DNA of 22,792 nucleotides from Nitrospira sp. Its GTDB lineage: Bacteria > Nitrospirota > Nitrospiria > Nitrospirales > Nitrospiraceae. The translations under genes were made by a program, and so were the position numbers. The notes under the pieces were generated by a model. That model made no database searches. It was not told the origin of the DNA and saw nothing but the letters and a program-made list of their open reading frames with translations. The stretch is taken from positions 1-22,792 of the forward strand of contig JANYBU010000352.1 in the NCBI GenBank assembly GCA_025360665.1, given 5' to 3'. Shown here in pieces: positions 6,514 to 13,989 of this stretch (positions are counted from its first letter, which is position 1; each line of letters starts with the position of its first letter).

Positions 6514-7974
6514 TTGGTCAGATCGATAGGCCAACCGCACAAACAAACACTTGAACGTGAGATCAAGCTCAGGGTGACGCGGGATTTTACTCTGCCGCAA
6601 CTACCGAGCGAGCGGTTACCCTCCCGGCTGTTTACTTCGACCTACTTTGACACGGAAGGCTATCGGCTCGCACGCGCAGGCATCACGCTCCGCTATCGGA
6701 TCGAATCCCGCAAAGGAGGCTGGCAGCTCAAGCTCCCTCATGGCGCAGCCCGATTGGAATTAGCATTCACCGGGGGCCGCACGAGTCCACCTGACTCCCT
6801 CACCAGGCTGCTCTTTGCTCATCTCCTGGGGCTACCCTTGAAGCCGATTGCCTGTCTTCGAACCAGACGGACGGGCATGCAGGTGCGCGGGGGCGACGGC
6901 CCTGTGGCTGACGTCGTGGTGGACTCGGTGGTGGCACTGAATGGGCGACGAGTGAGTCAACACCTGTATGAGCTGGAAGTCGAGCTGCTAGATGGCTCGG
7001 ACAAGGACCTCGAGCGGATCGAGGGGTTGTTGCGGGATGCGGGAGCTCAAGCAAGTGATCAACGGCCCAAAGTCTTTCAGGTCTTAGGGCTCGATCTGCC
7101 GGTTCCTGTTGTTCCGGTTCCACCGACTGCTCCGCCGATAGAGCATGTCATGGCCCTGTTGCAGACGCAGGTGACGCTGCTCCTGGCTCATGATCCGGGA
7201 ACCAGACTCGGCACAGACGAGGAGGAGCTTCATCAGATGCGGGTTGCCACACGACGGCTTCGCGCCTACCTCCGCGCCGCGCGACCGATGCTGGCCCCCG
7301 ACTGGGTCACGAATGTCCGAACCGAATTGGCCTGGCTGGGGAGCATGTTGGGGCCGATCCGTGACCTTGATGTCCTGTTGGGGCACCTCGACAAAGAAAG
7401 CGCTACCCTCCACCTGCCCGAACGCCGCGCCGTTGAACGTCTGCTGCAGGCACTGAAGCGAGAGCGAGCGGCTGCTCGTATCGTGCTGTTGCAGGCCCTC
7501 GAAAGTGATCGCTATCTGGCGCTTCTCGAGCGACTGGAGGCCGGTGCCCAGTCAGCAGGCGTGGTCGATGCGACTGTCTCCTTGGCGGATATTGCAAGAG
7601 CTGAATTCAAGACACTCCGTCGAGCGATGCAGGAGAGCGGGCCAGATGCGAGCGGCAACCTGCTCCACCACGTCCGCATTCAGGGTAAGCGTGCACGCTA
7701 TGCAGCGGAATTGTCGGAACGCTCCGTTGGTAAGCCGGTCTCGCGCTTCCTTCGGCAAGCCCAAGCGTTGCAAGACCTCTTGGGCGAGCATCACGATGCG
7801 TTGGTGACTGAGCAGCGACTCCGTAAGCTCCTTGGGCAGGCGCGTGGCAAGTTCACGGCGTTCGCCGTTGGACGGCTCGTCGAGCGGCAATGCGAACGGC
7901 GTCGAAGCGCGCGGGCGAGGCTTCCGACCGTCTGGGCCAAGCTGGAAAAGCGTGGGCAAAAGGCCTGGGGATAG
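6514..7974 (+). CDS. CYTH-CHAD domain protein (putative inorganic triphosphatase / polyphosphate-binding)
   Basis: The N-terminal CYTH domain forms a metal-dependent tunnel that hydrolyses triphosphates, and the C-terminal CHAD domain is an Arg/His-rich helical fold that binds polyphosphate. The CYTH signature ExExK is visible as LEREIKLRV (Glu14, Glu16, Lys18), with TYFDTEGYRLARAGITLRYR and LELAF following. The CHAD domain occupies roughly residues 205-470, opening with ELHQMRVATRRLRAYLR and repeating a related block at HHVRIQGKRARYAAE. At 486 residues it matches the usual two-domain length. The start is TTG at 6514, with no in-frame ATG nearby and no obvious ribosome site, so the first few residues are uncertain. 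It likely acts in polyphosphate metabolism in the cytoplasm. Confidence 0.9.
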   Translation: MVRSIGQPHKQTLEREIKLRVTRDFTLPQLPSERLPSRLFTSTYFDTEGYRLARAGITLRYRIESRKGGWQLKLPHGAARLELAFTGGRTSPPDSLTRLLFAHLLGLPLKPIACLRTRRTGMQVRGGDGPVADVVVDSVVALNGRRVSQHLYELEVELLDGSDKDLERIEGLLRDAGAQASDQRPKVFQVLGLDLPVPVVPVPPTAPPIEHVMALLQTQVTLLLAHDPGTRLGTDEEELHQMRVATRRLRAYLRAARPMLAPDWVTNVRTELAWLGSMLGPIRDLDVLLGHLDKESATLHLPERRAVERLLQALKRERAAARIVLLQALESDRYLALLERLEAGAQSAGVVDATVSLADIARAEFKTLRRAMQESGPDASGNLLHHVRIQGKRARYAAELSERSVGKPVSRFLRQAQALQDLLGEHHDALVTEQRLRKLLGQARGKFTAFAVGRLVERQCERRRSARARLPTVWAKLEKRGQKAWG

Positions 7975-8374
7975 GCTGCACCATCTGTGCAAGGGCGTGC
8001 AGAGCTTTTGACTGCGGCGTCGAGCGAGGCGACAGATGGTCCCTCCAAGCTTGCTCGTTATCTCAGGGATGGGGGCTGATTGATCTTCCACTGCGCGCAG
8101 CCTTCTCACCCGCCCTCCCACTGGCACGCCGAGACGTGCCATTAGCCCGGGCGAGGGCCTTCTGATTCCTTCTTTGCAACATCACACCTTCTCGCCCGAG
8201 GGAGTCGCCGGACTGTCCTTCCCTGCGCGCATCGGACGAGCACCGTTTCATCGTGCGCGTTCTGCGAGCAAGAAGGATGGTTTGGCGATTCCCTTTTCCC
8301 CGCACCTTTCGTCCCGCACCGCTGACGGTGTAGACTCACCTCGTGGTCTCCTGCCTTCGTACCGGAGGTGCCTC
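7975..8374. repeat. Repeat-rich spacer before the XRE regulator
   Basis: No gene is supported. The spacer repeats modules seen at 3240-3490: the block at 8040-8098 matches 3246-3308 apart from a three-base deletion and few substitutions, and TCTGCGAGCAAGAAGGAT at 8261-8301 matches 3448-3485. The block order is the same in both spacers, so a whole composite unit seems to have been copied. A TAGACT at 8331-8336 could be a -10 box for the downstream gene, but no good -35 box goes with it. Confidence 0.6.
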
Positions 8375-8743
8375 ATGCGCGCCATTCAGCGTTTCGGCCA
8401 ACAGCTCCTGAGAATTCGAACCCGCCGCGGTCTCACACAGGAACAGCTTGCGGTGAAGGCTGGGCTGGTCCGCGTCTATGTGACCAAGCTGGAGCAGGGG
8501 GAACACGACCCGACGCTGACGATGCTGGTGCGATTGGCGAAGGCGCTGAGGGTCTCGGTGACGGAGTTGTTAGGAGAGAGCGTGAATGCGAGCCAGTGGT
8601 GGCAAGTGGGGGAGGATCGCTTTGCGACGCGAGAGGAGGCCGAGGATCACGCCCGCACTCTGAGCGAGATGTTTATCGCCCGGTATCAGAACAAGCCCGA
8701 AGGCCCCGAACGCCGTCTCCTCCCTGTTCGCGAGGCGAAATAG
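8375..8743 (+). CDS. Small XRE-family helix-turn-helix regulator
   Basis: This is a 122-residue DNA-binding protein of the Cro/C1-type HTH family. The HTH covers about residues 7-62: FGQQLLRIRTRRGLTQEQLA, then KAGLVRVYVTKLEQGEHDPT, then LTMLVRLAKALRVSVTELLG. The C-terminal half (EEAEDHARTLSEMFIARYQN) is helical and has no recognised effector domain. The ATG at 8375 is chosen because GGAGGTG lies five bases upstream; an upstream in-frame start at 8174 would translate through a dispersed repeat. It is a solitary gene without a toxin partner next to it, so neither an antitoxin role nor a specific target can be assigned. Confidence 0.88.
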   Translation: MRAIQRFGQQLLRIRTRRGLTQEQLAVKAGLVRVYVTKLEQGEHDPTLTMLVRLAKALRVSVTELLGESVNASQWWQVGEDRFATREEAEDHARTLSEMFIARYQNKPEGPERRLLPVREAK

Positions 8744-9007
8744 TTCCTTTGTACTCTCCCACAGACGGCCTAGCTTTTCACTGCGGCGAACGATCCACGA
8801 CCATCTGCGTCGTTCTCGGCCCGAAAAAATCCTCAACATATTCCAGCGAATACGCATCCGGTTTTTCCGGGCCTGCGGCTTCGCATCTGGCCGCACCTCC
8901 TTCGCCTCGTCACGAAGGCCATGTCGGACAGGCCCCTAGGTCGAATAATCCGAGGCGTGAGCCGATCTTTTCAAATTTATGTGGGGCAGTTCATCTGCCC
9001 GCTTCTC
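8744..9007. other. Spacer with promoter-like repeat and possible gene remnant
   Basis: The first part (8754-8778) holds a CTCTCCCACAGACGGCCTAGC element similar to the promoters at 3529 and 4282, but without TTGACA. On the minus strand, 8784-8860 encodes SLEYVEDFFGPRTTQMVVDR and a stop. An adjoining frame upstream reads RDEAKEVRPDAKPQARKN. Joined by a frameshift they could be the tail of a small decayed gene, but I cannot identify it. Confidence 0.3.
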
Positions 9008-9352
9008 TTATCCATTGCGGGATGAGCCATGTTGTGTCTTGACCAGCGTGGAAATGACCTGTGTGATTCGCTCGGCCACCTTCGGCTGGGGATTGTCGAA
9101 CGCTACCACGAACTCAGCCCGCTTGACCCATGTCACGGTGGCACGATCGATCAGCAACAGTTCCGGGTCTCCCGGCACAAAAATTTGCAAGGCGAGCGCC
9201 ATCCCAACGGAGACCGGTGCATTCCCGATAATGTGGCTCCCGCTCAGCGAAAGATCTTTGATGATTCCTTCACCAGCAATTCCGTCCCCACGGTACCGCA
9301 CCGTCGCGAATGTCTTGAGCCGTTGACCCTTCCGCATGACAAACCCGGCCAT
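9008..9352 (-). CDS. PilZ-domain protein (putative cyclic-di-GMP receptor)
   Basis: This is a 114-residue single-domain PilZ-like protein. The N-terminal basic segment (MRKGQRLKTFATVRYRG) is followed by IIKDLSLSGSHIIGN, matching the (D/N)xSxxG motif, and a terminal ATVTWVKRAEFVVAFDN strand typical of the family. The start ATG at 9352 has AAGGAG about seven bases upstream. The canonical RxxxR is imperfect, so cyclic-di-GMP binding is likely but not assured. Twenty-two bases upstream lies the 3' half of a receiver-domain gene in the same orientation (9375-9590), suggesting a former response regulator-PilZ operon. It is the second PilZ gene in the window, in a context rich in signalling genes. 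Confidence 0.8.
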   Translation of the reverse strand: MAGFVMRKGQRLKTFATVRYRGDGIAGEGIIKDLSLSGSHIIGNAPVSVGMALALQIFVPGDPELLLIDRATVTWVKRAEFVVAFDNPQPKVAERITQVISTLVKTQHGSSRNG

Positions 9353-9374
9353 TCTGTCTCCTTGTCTCTATCGA

Positions 9375-9590
9375 TCACGCGTGCTGACCAAGAACTCCTC
9401 GGATGGTCGTGATCAATTCGTCCGCCTTCACAGGCTTCTGGAGGAATACAACCGCTCTGCACTCCCGGGCCTTTTGCTCCGCCATCGCAGGGTCTTGTAC
9501 CGTCACCCCGATCACTGGAATGGCCGACAGCAGCCGGTTCCTCTTTAGTCGTTCGAGTAGGACAAAGCCGTCTCCCCCAGGACCAAGATC
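9375..9590 (-). pseudogene. C-terminal half of a response-regulator receiver domain
   Basis: Read on the minus strand, this frame gives DLGPGGDGFVLLERLKRN, then SAIPVIGVTVQDPA, then VVFLQKPVKADELI and a TGA stop at 9375-9377. That is the second half of a CheY-like receiver: the phospho-acceptor region (DLG.GGDGF), the Thr of the fourth strand and the conserved Lys of QKP. The first half, including the acidic pair and the start codon, is absent. The codon immediately before is an in-frame TGA, and the sequence beyond 9590 becomes repeat spacer. The gene was truncated, apparently at the junction with the repeat element. Confidence 0.75.
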
Positions 9591-10239
9591 TCAGAATGAC
9601 GTGGAAAAATCAAAGGGATCGGAAATATTTTCTCGCCGCAGTTTCCACCGCTTCCTGCCGGAGTGACACACCTGCGCTACCCACTGTGCCGAGGTTGACC
9701 GCTGCAATTGATCTTCCGACGGGGGTAGGCGGGCAGAAACGAGCGGCGCCAGTCACCATAGTTTCTTTGACGCGAGACGGGCGAGACGCGGCGCTGGTTG
9801 GTCTGGTCCATCTTGTTTATCTGGTCTATTTGGTTTGTGGGGCAGGGGGCGAGAAGAGCGTGACGAGCGGGACTGGCGCGACGGGGTGAGTTTGTCTGGT
9901 TCATCTGGTTGGTCTCGTTGCTTGAACCAGAAAAACCAAATAGACCAGAGAAACCAGATAAATCAGCGAGACGAGTTTACATGCTGATGACGGGGGAATG
10001 ACTCGTGCAAAAGGGAGCGGCCGAGGCTGTCCTCCAGAATTTTTCTCGACTGCTAGAGACTTCTAAGGTCCCTTCCTGCAGGAAAGCTCGACCTACCTAT
10101 TGAACACCTCCCGTTGAAATCGTAGGGAGTGGAGGTCGAATTTCCCAATGATTATATTTTTCTCTGGTCTTTTCAAAAACACATCTTTATGCCATCCTCA
10201 ATCGGACGCTAATAACATCCTTCGCAAAGGGAGAAAATC
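9591..10239. repeat. 650-base spacer with TTTCTCGCCGCAG module and large hairpin array
   Basis: No gene is supported. 9628-9705 is a copy of the TTTCTCGCCGCAG module also found at 10981-11055 and, shortened, at 5178-5219. 9794-9966 is the third GGTYTATCTGGT-type hairpin. The last 200 bases are more AT-rich and should contain the promoter of the response regulator at 10240, but I cannot name convincing -35 and -10 boxes. Confidence 0.6.
9794..9966. repeat. GGTYTATCTGGT-type hairpin, copy 3
   Basis: Left-arm units (GGTTGGTCTGGTCCATCTTG and following, to about 9838) are separated by about 50 bases of GC-rich sequence from a second run (9891-9920). They face complementary units GAACCAGAAAAACCAAATAG to about 9966. 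This copy is larger and more rearranged than those at 3320 and 5024. Confidence 0.7.
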
Positions 10240-10881
10240 GTGGCCATTTTAGTTGTGGATGATTCGCGAGACGAGCAAGAACTACTATCGACCAGACTTC
10301 GGGCGGCTGGCTACGGGTCGTTGATGGTTGCCGATTCTGCTGAGGCTGCTTTTGGGATTCTGGGCCTAGGTCACGCTGGACAGGGGACAGGAGCCGTTGA
10401 TCTCATCCTCATGGATATTATGCTGCCTGGCGTGGATGGACTTGAAGCTTGTCGCCGGATCGCGGCAACCGAATGGCTCCAGGATATCCCCATCATCGTC
10501 ATTACAGCAAAGACCGACGAGAAGGATCTCCTCGCGGCCTTTGCGGCAGGCGCGATGGACTATATCCGTAAACCAGTCAATCCAGTGGAACTCGTGGCCC
10601 GCGTGTCTTCGGCCCTCGCGTTAACAGAAGAACGGACCGCGCGCAAGGCGAGAGAGCAGGAGTTGCTCCTGCGCACAGAGGAACTCGAACGCGCGCTGCG
10701 AGAAGTCAAGGTGTTACGCGGGCTTATTCCGATCTGTGCCAAGTGCAAGAGGGTACGGACCGACACCGGAGATTGTCAACAACTAGAGGTATACATTCAG
10801 GACCATTCAGAGGCTGAGTTTAGTCATGGGGTCTGCCAAGTATGTATGAAAGAGGTCTATCCAGATGTCTTCAAAGGCTGA
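10240..10881 (+). CDS. Response regulator with receiver domain and C-terminal Cys/His motif
   Basis: This is a 213-residue regulator. The receiver domain (residues 1-125) has the acidic pair Asp7-Asp8, phospho-acceptor Asp59 in LILMDIMLPG, Thr89 and Lys111 in RKP. Residues 128-160 form an Arg/Glu-rich coiled coil. The C-terminus carries LIPICAKCKRVRTDTG, then LEVYIQDHSEAEFSHGVCQV, with Cys166, Cys169, His189, His196, Cys199 and Cys202. This motif is known at the ends of many sensor kinases and regulators and is probably a small metal site. The usual aromatic residue after Gly is replaced by Cys179. There is no DNA-binding domain, so output is likely protein-protein. The start is GTG at 10240 with GGGAG seven bases upstream. 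It is monocistronic; the cognate kinase is not adjacent. Confidence 0.92.
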   Translation: MAILVVDDSRDEQELLSTRLRAAGYGSLMVADSAEAAFGILGLGHAGQGTGAVDLILMDIMLPGVDGLEACRRIAATEWLQDIPIIVITAKTDEKDLLAAFAAGAMDYIRKPVNPVELVARVSSALALTEERTARKAREQELLLRTEELERALREVKVLRGLIPICAKCKRVRTDTGDCQQLEVYIQDHSEAEFSHGVCQVCMKEVYPDVFKG

Positions 10882-11149
10882 TACCTCCGGGTCGAAACGA
10901 TCGCTCAGGTGCCAGAGAAGAAGAGGAGTGCTTGATCCAATAAAGTACGCGTTGGAATGAATGGAAGTGGTTGGGCGTCTTTTCTCGCCGCATGGTCCAC
11001 CGCTTCCTGCCTGCGTGACACACCCGCTCCGCCACTGTGTCGAAGTTGACCGCTTGCACTCTTCTTCCTGCGGCGAGTAGGTTGAAGCAACGTGCGGTGC
11101 GCGCCAGTATCGCAGGATTCCATTTCCTCATCTTTCTCACTACAATCAC
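10882..11149. repeat. Spacer with third TTTCTCGCCGCAG module
   Basis: 10981-11055 repeats the module at 9628-9705 with about 80 percent identity by eye, including the GTGACACAC and GTCGAAGTTGACCGC segments. The rest shows no gene and no recognisable promoter. Confidence 0.6.
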
Positions 11150-11572
11150 GTGACGCTGTCTACCGTCCCTCGAGTGTTGATCATCAGCGCTGGTCTGGCG
11201 GGGCTTGCCTGTGCGCGTCGCTTGACGCAGTCTGGCATGGCGTGCACGGTCCTTGAGGGTTCTGACGATGTGGGCGGGCGAGTCCGGACTGATCGTATGG
11301 AGGGATTCCAGCTTGATTGCGGGTTCCAGGTCTTCCTTACCGGGTATCCGGAAGCTCGACAGACGCTGGACTATCCCTCGCTGGGTCTGCAGCTCTTCCA
11401 TCCCGGCGCGGTCATTCGCTACGCCGGGCATTTTCATCGGATGAGTGATCCCCTTCGCCGGCCTCAGGACATCGTGCAGGTGCTTCTCGGCCCCATTGGA
11501 TCACTCGCCGACAAGTTCAGGATGCTTCGCCTTCGACGAGACGCGTCGGCGCAGGGCAACGTCAAGCCATGA
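11150..11572 (+). pseudogene. N-terminal fragment of an FAD-dependent amine oxidase / desaturase-like protein
   Basis: This frame encodes the Rossmann beginning of a flavoprotein of the NAD(P)-binding amine-oxidase/phytoene-desaturase type. It shows VLIISAGLAGLACARRLTQS, then VLEGSDDVGGRVRTDRMEGF and LDCGFQVFLTGYPEA. It stops after 140 residues, about one third of the usual length, and the C-terminal substrate and FAD portions are missing. The first Gly of the GxGxxG loop is Ser (Ser13), which also argues for decay. It starts with GTG at 11150 without a clear ribosome site. The region after 11572 passes directly into the leader of the hydrolase gene, so the 3' part was deleted. Confidence 0.8.
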
Positions 11573-11648
11573 CCCCATCCCTGCGCACTCCCATCTCAAT
11601 TTGTCGCCTCCTGGCAATACATACTGCAGATACATAGGACTTTTTTGT

Positions 11649-12656
11649 ATGATGACCTCTATGGCATTTGACCAGCGGGATTTTGCACCGGCAGCCTGGC
11701 TCCGCAATCCACATGTCATGACCGTGCTCCCCGGCCGGTGGCCTCGCCGAGGGCTCCTGGCCGGAGTCCCGACCGAGTCGCGGCTCTTCACCACCGAGCC
11801 GCACACCCAGTTACTCGGCTTCTGCCACTGGCAGCCACACCGCACCGCGTGCCAGACCGTGGTCCTCGTACACGGCCTGGAAGGCTGCAGCGAGTCGCAT
11901 TATATGCGCGGCATCGCCGCGAAAGCCTATCGCGCGGGATGCAATGTCATCCGGATGAACCAGAGAACCTGTGGCGGAACCGAGCACCTGACACCGACGC
12001 TCTACAACAGCGGCTTGAGTCAGGACTATCGAGCCGTCGTCCATGAATTGGCGCGCGTGGATGGACTCGCTCGCATCTGGCTTGTCGGCTATTCGTTGGG
12101 AGGGAATCTCGTCCTGAAGGCAGCCGGAGAAGCCGGCTCGTCAGACGCGGCGTTGGCCGGCGCGATCGCGGTCTGCCCGACGATCGATCCGGCGCAATGC
12201 GCCAAAGCCTTGGAAGCACCGCGGAACTGGCTCTATCACCATCATTTCTTGACCCAACTCAAGAGGCGCATGCGACGGAAAGCGGTGCTCTTTCCTGGCC
12301 AGTGGAATCTCACCGGCCTTGACCGCATTCGCTGCCTCAGCGAATTCGACGACCGCTACACCGCCCCGGACGGAGGGTACGCCAGTGGCGCCGACTACTA
12401 CGATCGCTCAGGCGCCTGCCGTGTGCTCGATGCCATCGCCGTCCCCACCCTCATCCTCACGGCACAAGATGATCCCTTCATTCCCTACGCCATGTTTACG
12501 GGGCCGCTGATTCAGCGCCACCCGAAGATTCGGGTGATCGCGCCTCGCCACGGGGGCCATTGCGGGTTCTTTCACCGGGCGCACAACGGAGAAGATCCCT
12601 ATTGGGCTGAGAATCGGATTGTGGACTTCCTGCAGGGATTGGACTGCCCCACCTAA
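11649..12656 (+). CDS. YheT-like alpha/beta hydrolase
   Basis: This is an esterase-type alpha/beta hydrolase of the YheT group, whose physiological substrates are largely unknown. The 335-residue protein opens with WLRNPHVMTVLPGRWPR, the typical N-terminal RNPHxQT block. It has the oxyanion segment VVLVHGLEGCSES, the nucleophile elbow GYSLGGN with Ser149, LILTAQDDPFIPY with the catalytic Asp region near 274, and His304 in RHGGHCGFF. ATG codons at 11649, 11652 and 11661 are all possible; 11649 follows AGGA at a workable distance. The final codons (Cys-Pro-Thr-stop) lie inside the terminal repeat of the IS remnant that begins at 12645, so the natural C-terminus may have been replaced by a few residues; the fold appears complete. 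Confidence 0.9.
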   Translation: MMTSMAFDQRDFAPAAWLRNPHVMTVLPGRWPRRGLLAGVPTESRLFTTEPHTQLLGFCHWQPHRTACQTVVLVHGLEGCSESHYMRGIAAKAYRAGCNVIRMNQRTCGGTEHLTPTLYNSGLSQDYRAVVHELARVDGLARIWLVGYSLGGNLVLKAAGEAGSSDAALAGAIAVCPTIDPAQCAKALEAPRNWLYHHHFLTQLKRRMRRKAVLFPGQWNLTGLDRIRCLSEFDDRYTAPDGGYASGADYYDRSGACRVLDAIAVPTLILTAQDDPFIPYAMFTGPLIQRHPKIRVIAPRHGGHCGFFHRAHNGEDPYWAENRIVDFLQGLDCPT

Positions 12657-12890
12657 TTTTGAACAGGTCGTTGCTTGGTGTTGACGATCCATTGCGCATA
12701 GAATTCGACTGGTAACCGCATGGCCACCGCGATGTGCGGGGCCTGGTGATGGTCGTGTTCGATCCACACCGTAAATTTCTGCTCGCCGCTCCACCGCCGT
12801 CTTCGACCACGCCCATTCTGGGCAGGTTTCCTCGCAGCTTCCATTTAGCCCCCTTGGCTTATGATGCCTGTCCAAATGTTAAGTGGGACA
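12645..12890 (-). mobile_element. 246-bp internally deleted IS3-type element
   Basis: The ends are inverted repeats of 23 and 24 bases: 12645-12667 begins TGCCCCACCTAA, and the reverse complement of 12867-12890 begins TGTCCCACTTAA. Both end in GACAGG or AACAGG and match at most positions. The element therefore starts TG and ends CA, as IS3-family elements do. No clear target duplication is visible. Inside is a short frame (12653-12844, minus) that joins the beginning of an OrfA to the end of an OrfB. This is a non-autonomous, MITE-like derivative. Confidence 0.75.
12653..12844 (-). pseudogene. Fused remnant of IS3 OrfA start and OrfB end
   Basis: This is a 63-residue frame. Residues 1-26 (MEAARKPAQNGRGRRRRWSG…) look like the start of an IS3-type OrfA with its basic N-terminus. 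Residues 28-63 (EHDHHQAPHIAV…PVEFYAQWIVNTKQRPVQN) look like the end of an OrfB, whose usual form is HSALGY…P.EF. All catalytic residues are missing. The fusion is in frame, which may be chance. Its TAG stop overlaps the hydrolase TAA on the other strand. Confidence 0.6.
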
Positions 12891-12970
12891 CGACATGTGG
12901 AGCGCATCCTGACCACAGTCGCCACATGTACAGAAGCGTTGGACGCACAACACTAGGATACGGAAGGCGA

Positions 12971-13564
12971 CTAGGCCAACGATTCGACGACGGCGCGTAA
13001 CCGCTCGGTCAGCTCCGTTGCCGCGGCCGGGTCTTCCGGGGCGTGCGCGACTTCGATCGGCTCTCCGATGATGACGCGCAACCGCGGGAAGCCGATTCTG
13101 CCCCGCGAGAGGGCCCGTGCCGTGCCGACGAGACGGACCGGCACAAGCGGCGCGCCGGTCATGAGTGCCACGTGCGCTGCGCCTCGCTGCCACGCACGGT
13201 CGCCGCGGACGGCGCCCTGCGGGAAGATCACGACCGCCTGTCCTGCAGCGAGCGCCTGCAGCACCCGCGCGGCAGCGAGGTAGTCGCCGTGGCTACGCTC
13301 AATCGGGATCGCACCGAGGCCGTCGAGCGCCCACGCGAGCAGTCGGGACCGCCAGAGTTCCGCCTTCGCGAGGAAACGCAGTTCCCGCGAGATTGCCGCC
13401 CCGAGGACAATCCCGTCGAGCCACGAGTCATGATTCGGAGCGACGACCGCAGGCCCGGTCACGGGGAGGCGATCGGCGCCGACCACCTCGAGTCGATAGA
13501 CGGCGCGCACCAAGCCACCGAAGAAACGGCGAACCTGCGCATAGGTCGGAGCGGAAAACGGCAT
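12971..13564 (-). CDS. plsC: PlsC-type 1-acylglycerol-3-phosphate acyltransferase
   Basis: This family transfers an acyl chain to lysophosphatidic acid or a related acceptor at the inner membrane. The 197-residue protein has the catalytic HX4D box in APNHDSWLDGIVLG (His45, Asp50), AKAELWRSRLLAWALDGLGA, IPIERSHGDY and FPQGAVRGDRAWQRGAAHVA. The third motif is normally FPEG; here Glu is Gln, which may affect acceptor binding. The start ATG at 13564 has AGGAAGG about five bases upstream and is preferred over GTG/ATG codons to 13672. The short length and lack of long hydrophobic segments are normal for small PlsC homologues. The substrate cannot be fixed from sequence; another acyl acceptor is possible. 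Confidence 0.87.
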   Translation of the reverse strand: MPFSAPTYAQVRRFFGGLVRAVYRLEVVGADRLPVTGPAVVAPNHDSWLDGIVLGAAISRELRFLAKAELWRSRLLAWALDGLGAIPIERSHGDYLAAARVLQALAAGQAVVIFPQGAVRGDRAWQRGAAHVALMTGAPLVPVRLVGTARALSRGRIGFPRLRVIIGEPIEVAHAPEDPAAATELTERLRAVVESLA

Positions 13565-13989
13565 GAGACCTTCCTCTGCGCTGAACCCCGAAACAATGCG
13601 ATTCGTGACTGGTACTGTGATTCCAACAGCAAGAACGGGGCCATGCCACTTGAGCACCGATCCGCCGTCCACTTGTAGAAAATTCCCGGACTTGAAATTG
13701 ACGAATGAAGGGATCGCGGTAGATGTTTGTGGAAACCTGCTACAGGTGCAGTAACCGAGCTGTGGGCGAAAGGCCGCCAGGATTCCCGGAGATTACAGCT
13801 CATCGCCTCTTCTCAGCAGGCTGCGGAAAAACATGTGGGCATGCCAGAATTTCGATGGTCTACACGTCTGGGACAACGGGAGAACACTCCCACGGGATAG
13901 CCGCAGAAGACACACAAGACTGGCAGGGAGAGCGAGGGTTCGAGGTTTTCGGAACTTCGAACCCCGAACTTCGGATCGCGCCTGTCTCA
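13565..13989. other. Spacer between DUF2934 gene and plsC
   Basis: No gene is supported. The stretch holds the TTCGGAACTTCGAA element at 13948-13974, just past the DUF2934 stop on its transcript. It also holds an AGCAGGCTGCGGAAAAA fragment near 13818, which looks like part of a dispersed repeat. The plsC promoter must lie between about 13580 and 13700; no strong boxes were seen. Confidence 0.4.
13948..13974. repeat. TTCGGAACTTCGAA element, copy 1
   Basis: This 27-base element differs from 20289-20315 at three positions. Its core TTCGGAACTTCGAA is nearly palindromic. Both copies lie just downstream of a stop codon (DUF2934 gene here, CheR-PAS gene there), so a 3'-end or terminator role is possible (inference). 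Confidence 0.6.

Noticed and set aside
8570..8896. 108-residue minus-strand frame overlapping the XRE gene
   Set aside because: Its first half lies in the repeat-like spacer and the rest is antisense to the XRE gene; only a short possible remnant was kept as a low-confidence note.
9794..9966. Possible CRISPR array or tandem minisatellite
   Set aside because: The units are only 8-10 bases, degenerate and arranged as inverted arms, with no regular spacers and no cas genes.
12894..12927. ACATGTGG…CCACATGT short inverted repeat after the IS remnant
   Set aside because: The arms are only eight bases with no T-run, and its place at the plsC 3' end does not decide between chance and terminator.
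13043..13678. 211-residue plus-strand frame over plsC
   Set aside because: PlsC motifs are on the minus strand with a good ribosome site; the plus frame is an Arg/Asp-rich shadow.
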